Source: Lachnoclostridium sp. UBA1308 (lineage in GTDB: Bacteria; Bacillota; Clostridia; Lachnospirales; Lachnospiraceae). Taken from it: a DNA stretch of 37,491 bases. Location of the stretch: NCBI GenBank assembly GCA_002307215.1, contig DBTU01000032.1, positions 35,469 to 72,959 of the forward strand, in the 5' to 3' direction. The notes under the pieces were generated by a model. That model was not told the origin of the DNA. It saw only the letters and a list, made by a program, of their open reading frames with translations, and did not search any database. Both the position numbers and the translations under genes were made by a program. Position 1 is the stretch's first letter, and each line of letters begins with the position of its first letter. This document shows, one piece after another, positions 9,125 through 17,985 of this stretch.

Positions 9125-9176
9125 ATCTGTTTATTTTGATGAGACAGTAATCTACGATTATCTGCTCTCTTCTTTC

Positions 9177-9210
9177 ATCATAACAAATCATTTATTAAGA
9201 AATCTTTAAG
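9177..9210 (-). promoter_or_regulatory. Possible regulated promoter for the ABC exporter
   Basis: On the minus strand a TATGAT -10-like box (9177-9182) has no good -35, but the -35 area holds two CTTAA half-sites (9195-9199 and 9206-9210) exactly 11 bases apart. That is the spacing used by OmpR/PhoB-type regulators such as the one encoded upstream. It overlaps the stop codon of the kinase gene. Inference only. Confidence 0.3.
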
Positions 9211-10375
9211 AGAATAACTTAATCCGAATAATTGCTTCCAGACCCGGATGACGATTTATTAGCCTGATACTTCCATCCATCTGTTCCACGATGTATTTTA
9301 CTATGTAGAGACCTAAGCCGGAGCCTGGTAAGTCTCTTGAGTTCCTGCCTCGGTAGAATTTATCAAAAACAAAGGGTAAATCTTCTTCAATTATTCCGTC
9401 ACCATAATCTCTGATATGGCACTGTAGATACTGTCCCTCTGTTTCAAAGAATAACTCAATATCAGAATCCCCGGAATATTTAATAGCATTTCCGATCAAA
9501 TTTTCAAAGACTTGCTCCAAACGTCTGCTATCGATTAAAATAATAGTCTCCGGAATCTCATTTTGTATTTTCACTCTCGGATTATCTCCACTGACTGAAA
9601 GGAGTATATCTCCTATTACCTGTCTGGCTTGATACGATTCACAATTCATCATTAGTCTGTCCAGATCGGAAAGGGAATGAAGGAATAAATCATTCGTCAG
9701 CTTACTGACTTCATCACATTTTCTCATAATAACAGATAGATACCGCTGCCTTCTCTCGGTATTATAATCCATATTAGCTTGAAGCCCCTCCGAATACGCA
9801 CGGATGGAAGCAATTGGTGTCTTAATGTCATGTGAAATCGTGGCTATGACGGTTTTATTATTATCAATTGCTTCCTTCTCACATTTTCTGGCCTTCATTA
9901 CCTCTTTACGCATATTATCAAAGGCCCAAGTAAATGCTCCGAATAAATTCGTACGTTCATAATAAAGGGGCGACTCAAAATTACCTCCGGCAACTTCGGA
10001 TGCAAATCCGCTCAACTTTTGAAACGGACGGAGTATAACACAATAAACATATAGGAATATACCTATAATAAAAGTAACACTTATCGTATAAATTATAATT
10101 ACATAAGCGAATAACTTTCTGTTTCTATTTGTATCCGACTGCTCTTTTAGGTGCTTTTGCATATCTCTTATGGCCTGTGTCAGTAGAGAATCGGGCTGCT
10201 CATCCGTTTTGATGCTATCAGCCTTTACAAGCTGTTCTATCTCATTTAACGCTACAATCTCATCACGATTTGTCGTGTCGGATCGAAATGACAGCATTGT
10301 CATCGTAATAGCTAGCATTGCACCCGTTAAAAGCAATAGCGTTACTATCGTAATTAATATAATCTTACTCTTCAT
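9206..10375 (-). CDS. Sensor histidine kinase with HAMP domain
   Basis: About 389 residues. It has two membrane helices (about 4-28 and 88-114) enclosing an extracytoplasmic loop of about 60 residues, then a HAMP linker and a HisKA domain with the phospho-acceptor His182 in 'ISHDIKTPIAS'. The C-terminal ATPase domain has an N box 'NLIGNAIKYSG', G1 box 'DYGDGI' and G2 box 'GSGLGLYIV'. All catalytic motifs are intact. The frame opens at 10393, but the ATG at 10375 lies nine bases after GGAG, overlaps the regulator gene by 11 bases, and gives a clean start. Together with the regulator and the following ABC exporter it forms a sensing/response module. The loop is larger than in BceS-type 'intramembrane' kinases, so direct ligand sensing is possible. 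Signal unknown. Confidence 0.9.
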   Translation of the reverse strand: MKSKIILITIVTLLLLTGAMLAITMTMLSFRSDTTNRDEIVALNEIEQLVKADSIKTDEQPDSLLTQAIRDMQKHLKEQSDTNRNRKLFAYVIIIYTISVTFIIGIFLYVYCVILRPFQKLSGFASEVAGGNFESPLYYERTNLFGAFTWAFDNMRKEVMKARKCEKEAIDNNKTVIATISHDIKTPIASIRAYSEGLQANMDYNTERRQRYLSVIMRKCDEVSKLTNDLFLHSLSDLDRLMMNCESYQARQVIGDILLSVSGDNPRVKIQNEIPETIILIDSRRLEQVFENLIGNAIKYSGDSDIELFFETEGQYLQCHIRDYGDGIIEEDLPFVFDKFYRGRNSRDLPGSGLGLYIVKYIVEQMDGSIRLINRHPGLEAIIRIKLFS

Positions 10376-11081
10376 CAGCATCTTCTCCATCAATTAAAAT
10401 GTAGCCTACTCCCCAAACTGTTCTTATCATTTTGGGTTCGGAAGGATTTTTCTCCAGCTTTTCCCTGAGCCATCTGATATGTACTGCAACCGTGGATATC
10501 TCCACCTCACTGAAGATTCCCCATATCTCAGACAGTAATTCTTCTTTCTTGATTACCGTGTTGCGATGAATTATCAGATATATCAATAAATCGAACTCCT
10601 TTAATGATAAATTTATATTTTTTTCATCCCTACTAACTGTCCTGGCGGTCATGTCTATGGTTAGATCAACACACTTCATGAGCTGCTTTTCTTTTATATA
10701 GCCGTAAGCTCTGCGAATATTTGCATTGATTCTCGATAACAGTTCCTGAAGGGAATATGGTTTCAGCAGGTAATCATCCGCACCGATGTCCAGTCCCTTC
10801 ACTCTGTCGGTTTCGCTTGTACTTGCACTGACAAAAATGACAGGAATGGTCGAATTTTTCCTAACTTGAAGACAAAAATCAAACCCCGTCTCGCCCGGTA
10901 AATTGATATCTAGTAGAATTAATTTAAATTGTCTATTAGAAAGGAGGTCATATGCTTCTTCAGCGCTCGTTGTCATTTGCACCTGATAACCGTAATCCTC
11001 CAACATATCTCCGGTAATCATAGCCAGATCTTTATCATCATCAACGATAAGTATTTCTTGCTTCTTCATATTAATTAACAT
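10365..11081 (-). CDS. OmpR/PhoB-family response regulator
   Basis: About 238 residues (234 if the ATG at 11069 is used; the GGGGAGG site fits neither start perfectly). The receiver domain (about 8-120) has the acidic pair in 'IVDDDKDLA', phospho-acceptor Asp58 in 'LLDINLPG', the conserved Ser in 'FVSAS', and Lys107 in 'DDYLLKPYS'. The C-terminal winged-helix domain (about 137-235) ends with the usual 'MIRTVWGVGYIL' pattern. It should be activated by the adjacent kinase and bind direct repeats, probably upstream of its own genes or the exporter. A near-consensus promoter and a leader hairpin precede it. Confidence 0.92.
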   Translation of the reverse strand: MLINMKKQEILIVDDDKDLAMITGDMLEDYGYQVQMTTSAEEAYDLLSNRQFKLILLDINLPGETGFDFCLQVRKNSTIPVIFVSASTSETDRVKGLDIGADDYLLKPYSLQELLSRINANIRRAYGYIKEKQLMKCVDLTIDMTARTVSRDEKNINLSLKEFDLLIYLIIHRNTVIKKEELLSEIWGIFSEVEISTVAVHIRWLREKLEKNPSEPKMIRTVWGVGYILIDGEDADEE

Positions 11082-11094
11082 ACCTCCCCTATGA

Positions 11095-11132
11095 ATCAGT
11101 TTGGGCTAAGGATTACGCAGGCACAAACTGAT
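11095..11132 (-). promoter_or_regulatory. 9-bp inverted repeat in the leader of the two-component operon
   Basis: ATCAGTTTG (11095-11103) and CAAACTGAT (11124-11132) are perfect complements separated by 20 bases. They sit in the predicted 5' leader, a few bases ahead of the GGGGAGG site of the response regulator gene. It could be an RNA hairpin that affects translation, or an operator. Confidence 0.4.
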
Positions 11133-11202
11133 AAGTGTAAAAATATTCTTTATTTCACTATGCTCCTATAATTATCTTAGAGAATTCTTCCTGATATTCT
11201 AT

Positions 11203-11231
11203 ATTGTATCATAAGCCCAAGCAATTTCCAA
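11203..11231 (-). promoter_or_regulatory. Sigma-A-type promoter for the two-component operon
   Basis: On the minus strand: -35 TTGGAA (11226-11231), 17-base spacer, -10 TACAAT (11203-11208). It predicts a leader of about 120 bases before the response regulator. Confidence 0.55.
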
Positions 11232-11235
11232 ACTC

Positions 11236-11277
11236 AAACAAGCCCACAGACAGGTGTAACCCTGCGCGGACTTGTTT
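11236..11277 (-). terminator. Hairpin between the LysM gene and the two-component operon
   Basis: AAACAAG (11236-11242) pairs with CTTGTTT (11271-11277), with further pairs inside (CC/GG and GCAGG/CCTGT) around a short loop. It lies about 110 bases downstream of the LysM stop and ends where the next promoter starts. It is a plausible terminator, although the T-run on the minus strand is poor. Confidence 0.5.
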
Positions 11278-11282
11278 AAGAC

Positions 11283-11310
11283 AGCTCCCATGCGCCGCCT
11301 TCGGCGGCTC
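11283..11310. repeat. Interspersed palindromic repeat, copy 1
   Basis: AGCTCCCATGCGCCGCCTT followed by CGGCGGC forms a 6-bp GC stem (GCCGCC/GGCGGC) with a TTC loop. Its first 19 bases recur at the far right end of the window (37473-37491) with a single C-to-T change. Both copies are intergenic and in the same orientation. Confidence 0.6.
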
Positions 11311-11385
11311 TCAAATTAATATTAAATAAGCATGATTTTGCGAGACTATTTTCACCCTTAGATTACCTTTTGGTAAACAGTTTTA

Positions 11386-11736
11386 TTATAGAAGGATCCC
11401 TCCTTCCCCTTCCCCGGTGATGGGAACCTTCAAGGTTGTTCCGGGTAATAAATAGATATCTTCCATATCATTGAACTCCAATAAATCAGCCATGTGTAAG
11501 CTGTTTTCTTTAAGAATCTTGTCTAGCGTATCCTCTTCTCTCACCAGGTAAGTGGTAAAATGTGTGTATTCACTTTTGGGTACGCAAACCGGAATAAGAA
11601 TTGATTCACCGATTGTGATATGATATAGATTGACAAGGGGATTTGCATCCATGAGATCACTGATACCGACATTAAAATGCCTGCTGATACTGTACAGCGT
11701 ATCAGCCTTTTTGACTTCATAATTAAAACCGTACAT
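11386..11736 (-). CDS. Small protein with two LysM domains
   Basis: About 116 residues. Two LysM peptidoglycan-binding modules fill it: the first at about 5-50 ('YEVKKADTLYSISRHFNV' through 'IGESILIPV') and the second at about 62-107 ('TYLVREEDTLDKILKENSL' through 'LPGTTLKVPI'). There is no signal peptide and no catalytic domain, so it may act inside the spore coat or mother cell, as the LysM spore protein SafA does; that is inference. The frame opens at 11775, but GGAAGGAG lies six bases before the ATG at 11736, so I use that start. It is transcribed away from the large activase gene. Confidence 0.85.
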   Translation of the reverse strand: MYGFNYEVKKADTLYSISRHFNVGISDLMDANPLVNLYHITIGESILIPVCVPKSEYTHFTTYLVREEDTLDKILKENSLHMADLLEFNDMEDIYLLPGTTLKVPITGEGEGGILL

Positions 11737-11890
11737 ATCTGACTCCTTCCGCTTATGAAGCGTCAAGCTTCCCATATAATATATTCCCCCTGTATGCGAT
11801 GTGTTATGAAAACAGAAGTCAACAATCCGAAATAACGGAAAAGTTAAGAATTATTTTACAAATTCCGACGTCATCTCCGTAACTTAATCA

Positions 11891-11919
11891 TTGAACTTAA
11901 GTATTATGTATCGTATAAT
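11891..11919 (+). promoter_or_regulatory. Sigma-A promoter of the large activase gene
   Basis: TTGAAC (11891-11896), a 17-base spacer and a perfect TATAAT (11914-11919), about 100 bases before the ATG at 12020. This is the best plus-strand promoter in the window. Confidence 0.75.
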
Positions 11920-11944
11920 ATAGAAAGCTCATTAAATGGACCAT

Positions 11945-11970
11945 AAAGCACAAAGATGTGCTTTTACATT
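11945..11970 (+). promoter_or_regulatory. Leader hairpin of the activase gene
   Basis: AAAGCACA (11945-11952) pairs with TGTGCTTT (11957-11964) around an AAGA loop, followed by TACATTATT. It sits between promoter and start codon. It could be a weak attenuator or a 5'-end stabiliser. Confidence 0.4.
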
Positions 11971-12019
11971 ATTATAGGAACTAGATACGCTGTCACAGAT
12001 CGGCATTTTGGAGGTATGA

Positions 12020-15000
12020 ATGATAAATAATTATAAGTTAGGAATCGATATAGGTTCAACAACAGTTAAAATTGTAATCACAAATGAGACAGGTGAAATG
12101 ATATTTTCTGATTATGAGCGGCATTTTGCTAATATTCAGGAAATCCTTGCAAGTCTAATGAAGAAAGCAATGGAAGTCTTGGGAGATCAAACCGTTTGTC
12201 CTGTCATAACAGGCTCCGGCGGTTTAACCATCTCAAAGCATCTGGATATCCCCTTTGTTCAGGAGGTTGTCGCCGTATCTACTTCGCTTCAAGATTATGC
12301 ACCTCATACCGATGTTGCTATTGAGCTTGGCGGTGAAGATGCAAAAATAATATATTTTACGAACGGTATCGAACAGCGCATGAATGGTATCTGTGCAGGC
12401 GGTACAGGCTCTTTCATTGATCAGATGGCAAGCCTTCTAAGGACCGATGCCGCCGGACTGAATGAATACGCGAAAGACTATCAAGCAATTTATCCGATTG
12501 CCGCAAGATGTGGTGTATTTGCAAAGACAGATATTCAGCCGCTTATAAATGAAGGAGCAACAAAGCCTGACCTGTCAGCATCCATATTTCAAGCAGTGGT
12601 CAACCAGACCATCAGTGGTCTTGCCTGCGGCAAACCAATTCGCGGTAATGTTGCCTTCCTGGGTGGCCCCCTTCATTTTCTAACGGAACTTAAGCAAGCT
12701 TTCATCCGAACGCTTCACTTAACCGACAGTCAGGTAATATCACCGGAACACTCACACCTGTTTGCTGCTCTCGGCGCAGCGATGAATGCACGACCTGAGA
12801 CAAGTAAGGAATTATCTTCCCTTTATGATCTGCTCTCTCGTGGTATCAAGATGGACTTTGAGGTTCACCGGATGAAACCGCTGTTTGCGGATGAAAACGA
12901 ATACGAAGAATTTAGACAGCGTCACTCAATACATAACGTAAAGAAAGCAAACCTTAAGGATTATGTGGGTAATTGCTTTCTTGGTGTCGATGCAGGTTCC
13001 ACCACCACGAAGGTGGCTCTGGTCGGAGAAGATGGCTCTTTACTTTATTCCTTCTACAGTAATAATAACGGCAGTCCCTTAAAGACCGCTATTCACTCGA
13101 TCAAGGAAATCTATGACCTCCTTCCTGAGGGAGCCACAATTGTTCGCTCCTGCTCCACCGGATATGGCGAAGCCTTAATTAAAGCCGCACTTGTTCTGGA
13201 TGAGGGTGAAGTGGAAACAGTTGCACATTATCATGCTGCCGCCTTCTTCGAACCTGAGGTTGATTGCATCCTTGATATCGGCGGTCAGGATATGAAATGT
13301 ATTAAAATCAAGAATAACACAGTAGATAATGTTCTCTTAAATGAAGCCTGTTCCTCGGGTTGCGGATCCTTTATTGAAACCTTTGCTAAATCTTTAAATT
13401 ATGAAGTCCAAGAATTCGCCAAGGTCGCTCTATATGCGCAGAATCCGATTGACCTTGGTACCCGCTGTACTGTTTTTATGAATTCCAAGGTGAAACAGGC
13501 GCAGAAGGAAGGGGCCACAGTTGCGGATATCTCCGCGGGTCTGGCTTATTCGGTCATTAAGAATGCTCTATATAAAGTAATTAAGATTACCAACCCAAAG
13601 GATTTGGGTGTGAAAATGGTGGTTCAGGGTGGTACCTTCTATAACGATGCCGTGCTTCGAAGTTTTGAGACCATTTCCGGCTGCACAGCCGTTAGACCTG
13701 ATATTGCCGGAATTATGGGAGCTTTCGGTGCAGCTCTGATTGCCCGCGAGCATTATGAAGGGGAAGAAAGTTCCATGCTTTCCATAGATCAGATTATAGA
13801 GCTCAAATTTGAGACCTCACTGGCACGATGTAAACGCTGTACCAACAGCTGCTTACTTACCATAAACAAATTCACAGGCGGAAGACATTTCACTACCGGC
13901 AACCGCTGTGAAAGAGGTCTCGGTAAGGAAAAGAATGTCGAAAATATTCCGAATTTATTTGAATACAAATTAGAACGTTATTTTAACTATCCAAGTCTTC
14001 CTGAAAATGAAGCCAGACGCGGTGTTGTCGGTATTCCCAGAGTACTTAACCTGTATGAGAATTACCCCTTCTGGCATACCTTCTTTACCAAGCTTGGATA
14101 CCGGGTTATTCTATCACCGACCTCCACTCACAGTATTTATGAGCTTGGAATTGAATCCATCCCAAGCGAATCAGAATGTTACCCTGCCAAGCTTGTACAC
14201 GGCCATATTAAATGGCTGATTGATCAAGATATCAAGTATATCTTCTACCCCTGCATCCCTTATGAACGTAAAGAGATTGATGGTGTAGGCAATCATTATA
14301 ATTGCCCAATTGTAACCTCCTATCCGGAGAATATAAAAAACAATGTAGAGGAGATTAAAGACCCTTCCATACAATTTGAGAATCCCTTCATGTCTTTTGA
14401 AAATGAAGAGATCCTTTGTAAGCGTTTGATTGAAATCTTTACCGCAAAGCAGGATATCTCAGCCTCCGAAGTTAAGAAAGCCGTCAACGCGGGTTGGACT
14501 GAGCTTATAGCTGCACGTGATGATATGAGCAAAAAGGGTGAGGAGACGATATCCTATCTTCGTGCTTCCGGTCGGAAAGGAATTGTTCTGGCAGGTCGTC
14601 CGTATCATATTGATCCGGAAATTCATCATGGAATCCCTGAATTAATCAATTCCTACGGCGTGGCGGTGTTAACCGAAGATTCTGTATCCCATCTCGGTAC
14701 GATTGACCGACCGACCATTGTAATTGATCAATGGATGTATCACACCAGATTGTATACGGCGGCTTCCTACGTCCGCACACAGCCCAATCTGGAATTAATA
14801 CAGTTAAACTCCTTCGGTTGCGGTCTTGACGCAGTTACAACCGATCAGGTTAATAATATTTTGATAAAATCAGGAAAGATCTATACTGTACTAAAAATAG
14901 ATGAAGTTAACAATCTAGGTGCGGCTAGGATTCGTATCCGCTCCTTATTATCTTCCATACGTGAGCGTGAAGCGAAGCATATTACATCTCACCCTTCCTT

Positions 15001-16255
15001 CTCAGCACACCAAAGGGTTATATTCACCGAAGAAATGAGGAAGACTTATACCATTCTCGCTCCTCAAATGTCACCGATTCATTTTGACCTCTTGGAGCCC
15101 GCGTTAAGAAGTGGCGGCTACAATGTAGTAGTTCTTCCTAATGACAACCGTGCCGCTGTGGACATCGGCCTACAGTATGTAAATAATGATGCTTGCTTTC
15201 CCTCATTAATGGTTGTAGGTCAGATTATGGACGCCTTACTATCAGGCAAGTATGATTTAAATAAGGTTGCCGTCATGATTACTCAGACCGGCGGTGGGTG
15301 TCGTGCCACCAATTATATCGGATTTATACGTAGGGCCCTCGAGAAGGCAGGCATGACCCAAATCCCCGTTATCTCCTTAAGTGCATCCGGTCTGGAGAAG
15401 AACCCCGGTCTTAAGGTTACACCAAAGCTTCTGATTTCGGCCATGCAGGCACTGGTTTATGGCGATGTCTTCATGAGAGTACTCTATCGTACCAGACCTT
15501 ACGAGAAGGAGTTGGGTTCAGCCGATGCCCTTCATAAAAAATGGCGTGAAATCTGCATAAATAGTTTATCAAATGCTAAATGGGGCGATTACAAGAAGAA
15601 TCTTCGCGGTATCATCCGCGATTTTGATCGGCTTCCGCTACACGAGAGCCTTCGTAAACCCAGAGTTGGTATCGTGGGTGAGATTTTGGTTAAATTCCTG
15701 CCATCAGCCAATAATTATCTGGTCGAGCTGTTAGAAGCAGAGGGAGCCGAAGCTGTAATGCCTGATTTACTGGATTTCTTTATGTATAGTGCTTTTAACA
15801 GTAATTTTAAAGCAAGATATTTAGGCAAGAAGAAATCAAGTGCAAGAATCAGCAACCTAACAATCTGGGCTTTGGAACAGCTTCGAAAAACAGCAAAAAA
15901 AGAACTGGCTAAAAGCAAACGTTTTACGCCGCCCTCATCGATTAAACGCTTGGCTGAATATGCAGAACCTGTCGTATCAATCGGTAATCAGACCGGTGAA
16001 GGTTGGTTTCTGACCGGTGAAATGCTCGAATTAATCCATTCCGGAGTCAAGAATATCGTATGTGCTCAGCCCTTTGCCTGTCTACCGAATCATATTGTAG
16101 GTAAAGGCGTCATCAAGGAGTTGAGAAGGCAGCATCCGGAAGCTAATATCGTCGCAATCGATTATGATCCCGGTGCCAGTGAGGTTAACCAGCTTAACCG
16201 TATTAAGCTGATGCTCTCCACTGCAGTAAAGAATATGAATAAAAATCAAGAATAA
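12020..16255 (+). CDS. Two-ATPase 2-hydroxyacyl-CoA dehydratase activase-related protein
   Basis: A 1411-residue fusion typical of clostridia. Two BadF/BadG/HgdC-type ATPase domains come first (about 6-260 'GIDIGSTTVKIV'; about 323-575 'GVDAGSTTTKVAL'), each with a Cys motif like that which holds the [4Fe-4S] cluster in HgdC ('GICAGGTGSFIDQM', 'EACSSGCGSFIETF'). Next is a Cys-rich link ('CKRCTNSC', then 'GNRCERG', about 608-640), a DUF2229 region (about 660-880), and a C-terminal part related to the dehydratase subunit HgdB. In characterised systems the activase spends ATP to drive one electron into the dehydratase. No separate dehydratase genes are nearby, so its partner is unknown; the C-terminal HgdB-like part may be the target. 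GGAGG lies five bases before the ATG, and the promoter at 11891 supports a single-gene unit. Confidence 0.88.
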   Translation: MINNYKLGIDIGSTTVKIVITNETGEMIFSDYERHFANIQEILASLMKKAMEVLGDQTVCPVITGSGGLTISKHLDIPFVQEVVAVSTSLQDYAPHTDVAIELGGEDAKIIYFTNGIEQRMNGICAGGTGSFIDQMASLLRTDAAGLNEYAKDYQAIYPIAARCGVFAKTDIQPLINEGATKPDLSASIFQAVVNQTISGLACGKPIRGNVAFLGGPLHFLTELKQAFIRTLHLTDSQVISPEHSHLFAALGAAMNARPETSKELSSLYDLLSRGIKMDFEVHRMKPLFADENEYEEFRQRHSIHNVKKANLKDYVGNCFLGVDAGSTTTKVALVGEDGSLLYSFYSNNNGSPLKTAIHSIKEIYDLLPEGATIVRSCSTGYGEALIKAALVLDEGEVETVAHYHAAAFFEPEVDCILDIGGQDMKCIKIKNNTVDNVLLNEACSSGCGSFIETFAKSLNYEVQEFAKVALYAQNPIDLGTRCTVFMNSKVKQAQKEGATVADISAGLAYSVIKNALYKVIKITNPKDLGVKMVVQGGTFYNDAVLRSFETISGCTAVRPDIAGIMGAFGAALIAREHYEGEESSMLSIDQIIELKFETSLARCKRCTNSCLLTINKFTGGRHFTTGNRCERGLGKEKNVENIPNLFEYKLERYFNYPSLPENEARRGVVGIPRVLNLYENYPFWHTFFTKLGYRVILSPTSTHSIYELGIESIPSESECYPAKLVHGHIKWLIDQDIKYIFYPCIPYERKEIDGVGNHYNCPIVTSYPENIKNNVEEIKDPSIQFENPFMSFENEEILCKRLIEIFTAKQDISASEVKKAVNAGWTELIAARDDMSKKGEETISYLRASGRKGIVLAGRPYHIDPEIHHGIPELINSYGVAVLTEDSVSHLGTIDRPTIVIDQWMYHTRLYTAASYVRTQPNLELIQLNSFGCGLDAVTTDQVNNILIKSGKIYTVLKIDEVNNLGAARIRIRSLLSSIREREAKHITSHPSFSAHQRVIFTEEMRKTYTILAPQMSPIHFDLLEPALRSGGYNVVVLPNDNRAAVDIGLQYVNNDACFPSLMVVGQIMDALLSGKYDLNKVAVMITQTGGGCRATNYIGFIRRALEKAGMTQIPVISLSASGLEKNPGLKVTPKLLISAMQALVYGDVFMRVLYRTRPYEKELGSADALHKKWREICINSLSNAKWGDYKKNLRGIIRDFDRLPLHESLRKPRVGIVGEILVKFLPSANNYLVELLEAEGAEAVMPDLLDFFMYSAFNSNFKARYLGKKKSSARISNLTIWALEQLRKTAKKELAKSKRFTPPSSIKRLAEYAEPVVSIGNQTGEGWFLTGEMLELIHSGVKNIVCAQPFACLPNHIVGKGVIKELRRQHPEANIVAIDYDPGASEVNQLNRIKLMLSTAVKNMNKNQE

Positions 16256-16264
16256 ATAGATATA

Positions 16265-16295
16265 GAAATAAACGGCTGTTGCAGCCGCTTATTTC
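16265..16295. terminator. Bidirectional terminator between convergent genes
   Basis: A stem of 13 pairs with one mismatch: GAAATAA..CGGCTG (16265-16278) with CAGCCG..TTATTTC (16282-16295), loop of three bases. It follows the activase stop by about ten bases and includes the stop codon of the APC permease, so it can serve both strands. Confidence 0.7.
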
Positions 16296-17779
16296 TTATC
16301 CTCCTCACATTTAGAGCACGACATTTTATCATCTTTTTTATCTGCCTCATTTTTCACTTTCGCTTGACCTTTTTGCGTAAGCTCCTCTGAAAATTCATGT
16401 GAATAGCCGGCTCTATAATGACCCGGCTGAATTTTTTCCTCATTGCCTTCCTTTGTCTTACCGGTGAGCTTCATAATAATATATATGACTGCAAAAGCTA
16501 CGGTCATGATAATCCCTGTGACCAGTCCGGAGGTCTGTCCGGGTATGAGGGGCATGCTTATTATTATGACAATAAGACTGATTAATGCAATCCAAGAAGT
16601 ATATGGAAATCCCGGCATTTGGCATTTACCGTTTGGAGGACACCCATTTAGTTTACGAAAACGAATATGCGTGGCTACAATTACTGCATAGGTTAATAAA
16701 GTTGCAAAACCACCGGCGCTGATTAAGAACAGGTATACACTTGGGAATAGTAAGCCAATGCCCAATCCGGCAAGCATTGCTACGCCGGAGAACAGAATTC
16801 CCCGATACGGAACATCCTTCTTATCCTTAAGCCATTTCGGTGCATGTCGTTCCTCTGCAATGGAACGCATCATTCGTCCCAATCCAAACATGGATGCCAT
16901 CATTGTAGATAATATGGCTGTAATAAGAATAAAATTTATTATAGTTCCCGCCCAGCTCATTCCATGGAGACTTAAGGCAGCTACCATCGGACTTTCCCGT
17001 TCCGTCAGCTGAGCAGTCGGAATCAACGGAAGCATTACTGCTGCCGATATGATGTATAAGCCAACCAAGCTGATAACCGTATAAATAATCGCCTTCGGAA
17101 TTGTTTTATTGGGATTATCCGCCTCCGATGCCGCAAGACCGATAATCTCGAAGCCGGCATACGAAAAGATAACAATCAGCATACTTCCGGCAATGCTTTT
17201 GATACCGCCGGGTATTAAGGGTTCCCTGCTTAATTCTCCTACTCCAATTGCTCCTTGACCCCCTATTAGGCCTGCTATGAGTAATAATGCCAGTACAATA
17301 AAGGCTACAACTGCAAAAATCTTAATGATAGCCAGACTGCTTTCCAACTTACTGAGTTTATCCGCTCCAAGCAAATTCAAGAGAGTTACCAGGATAATGA
17401 TGATGCCTCCGAGAATCGGTATCGAGGTCCGTGGATACCATCCCTTGATCAGAATGGCAGCGGCCGTCGCTTCGCTGGACATCGCAAGCACCATTCCGGT
17501 CCAATATACCCACCCCAGGACAAAACCGGCTCCGAGGCCAAATACCTTTGCAGTAAACGTATAAAATGAACCGGAATCCGGATTAGCCACTGTCATTTCC
17601 GATAGTGCAAACAAAACAAAATAAATCAGGATGCCACCCACGATGTACGAAATAACAATGGCAGGTCCTGCCGCCCGAACTGCCACTGCCGATCCCAGGA
17701 AAAACGACGCCCCAATCACGGAGCCCAGCGCCATCATAGTAAGCTGCCAAGCCGATAGACCCTTTTCATGCTTCTTCAT
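16289..17779 (-). CDS. APC-family amino acid permease
   Basis: A 496-residue transporter with about 12 hydrophobic helices. The first helix shows the APC signature 'MMALGSVIGASFFLGSAVAVRAAGP', where the broken helix binds the amino group of the substrate. Helix 6 carries 'IVIFSYAGFEIIGLAASEADNP', the usual 'F-x-Y-x-G-F-E' element. The nearest recognisable relatives are YfnA/GabP-like permeases; the substrate amino acid cannot be set from sequence. The hydrophilic C-terminus (about 445-496) is long, rich in Lys/Glu, and ends in 'CSKCEEDKK', an unusual CxxC tail. GGAGG lies eight bases before the ATG. A 206-base gap separates it from lplA upstream, with no clear terminator, so read-through from the catabolic cluster is possible. 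Confidence 0.87.
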   Translation of the reverse strand: MKKHEKGLSAWQLTMMALGSVIGASFFLGSAVAVRAAGPAIVISYIVGGILIYFVLFALSEMTVANPDSGSFYTFTAKVFGLGAGFVLGWVYWTGMVLAMSSEATAAAILIKGWYPRTSIPILGGIIIILVTLLNLLGADKLSKLESSLAIIKIFAVVAFIVLALLLIAGLIGGQGAIGVGELSREPLIPGGIKSIAGSMLIVIFSYAGFEIIGLAASEADNPNKTIPKAIIYTVISLVGLYIISAAVMLPLIPTAQLTERESPMVAALSLHGMSWAGTIINFILITAILSTMMASMFGLGRMMRSIAEERHAPKWLKDKKDVPYRGILFSGVAMLAGLGIGLLFPSVYLFLISAGGFATLLTYAVIVATHIRFRKLNGCPPNGKCQMPGFPYTSWIALISLIVIIISMPLIPGQTSGLVTGIIMTVAFAVIYIIMKLTGKTKEGNEEKIQPGHYRAGYSHEFSEELTQKGQAKVKNEADKKDDKMSCSKCEEDKK

Positions 17780-17985
17780 TCAAGTATCCTCCATCTAAGT
17801 AATCATATAGATAATTTCAATTAATCTATCCATATTATCTCTTAAATCATAGGAATACATTCTATGAATACCGACTTATTTATCGAAGATATATAGTTCC
17901 TGTAATATGCCCTTTTCTATCACGCAATGGTATGAATTCATTTCACTGGCAGCTGTCCTCTCATAATCCTATGCATTCTTCATCC

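Noticed and set aside
5942..11081. A BceRS-BceAB bacitracin module
   Set aside because: The kinase has a sizeable extracytoplasmic loop and a HAMP domain, and the permease has two FtsX domains with about eight helices, so the gene set resembles but does not match Bce systems.
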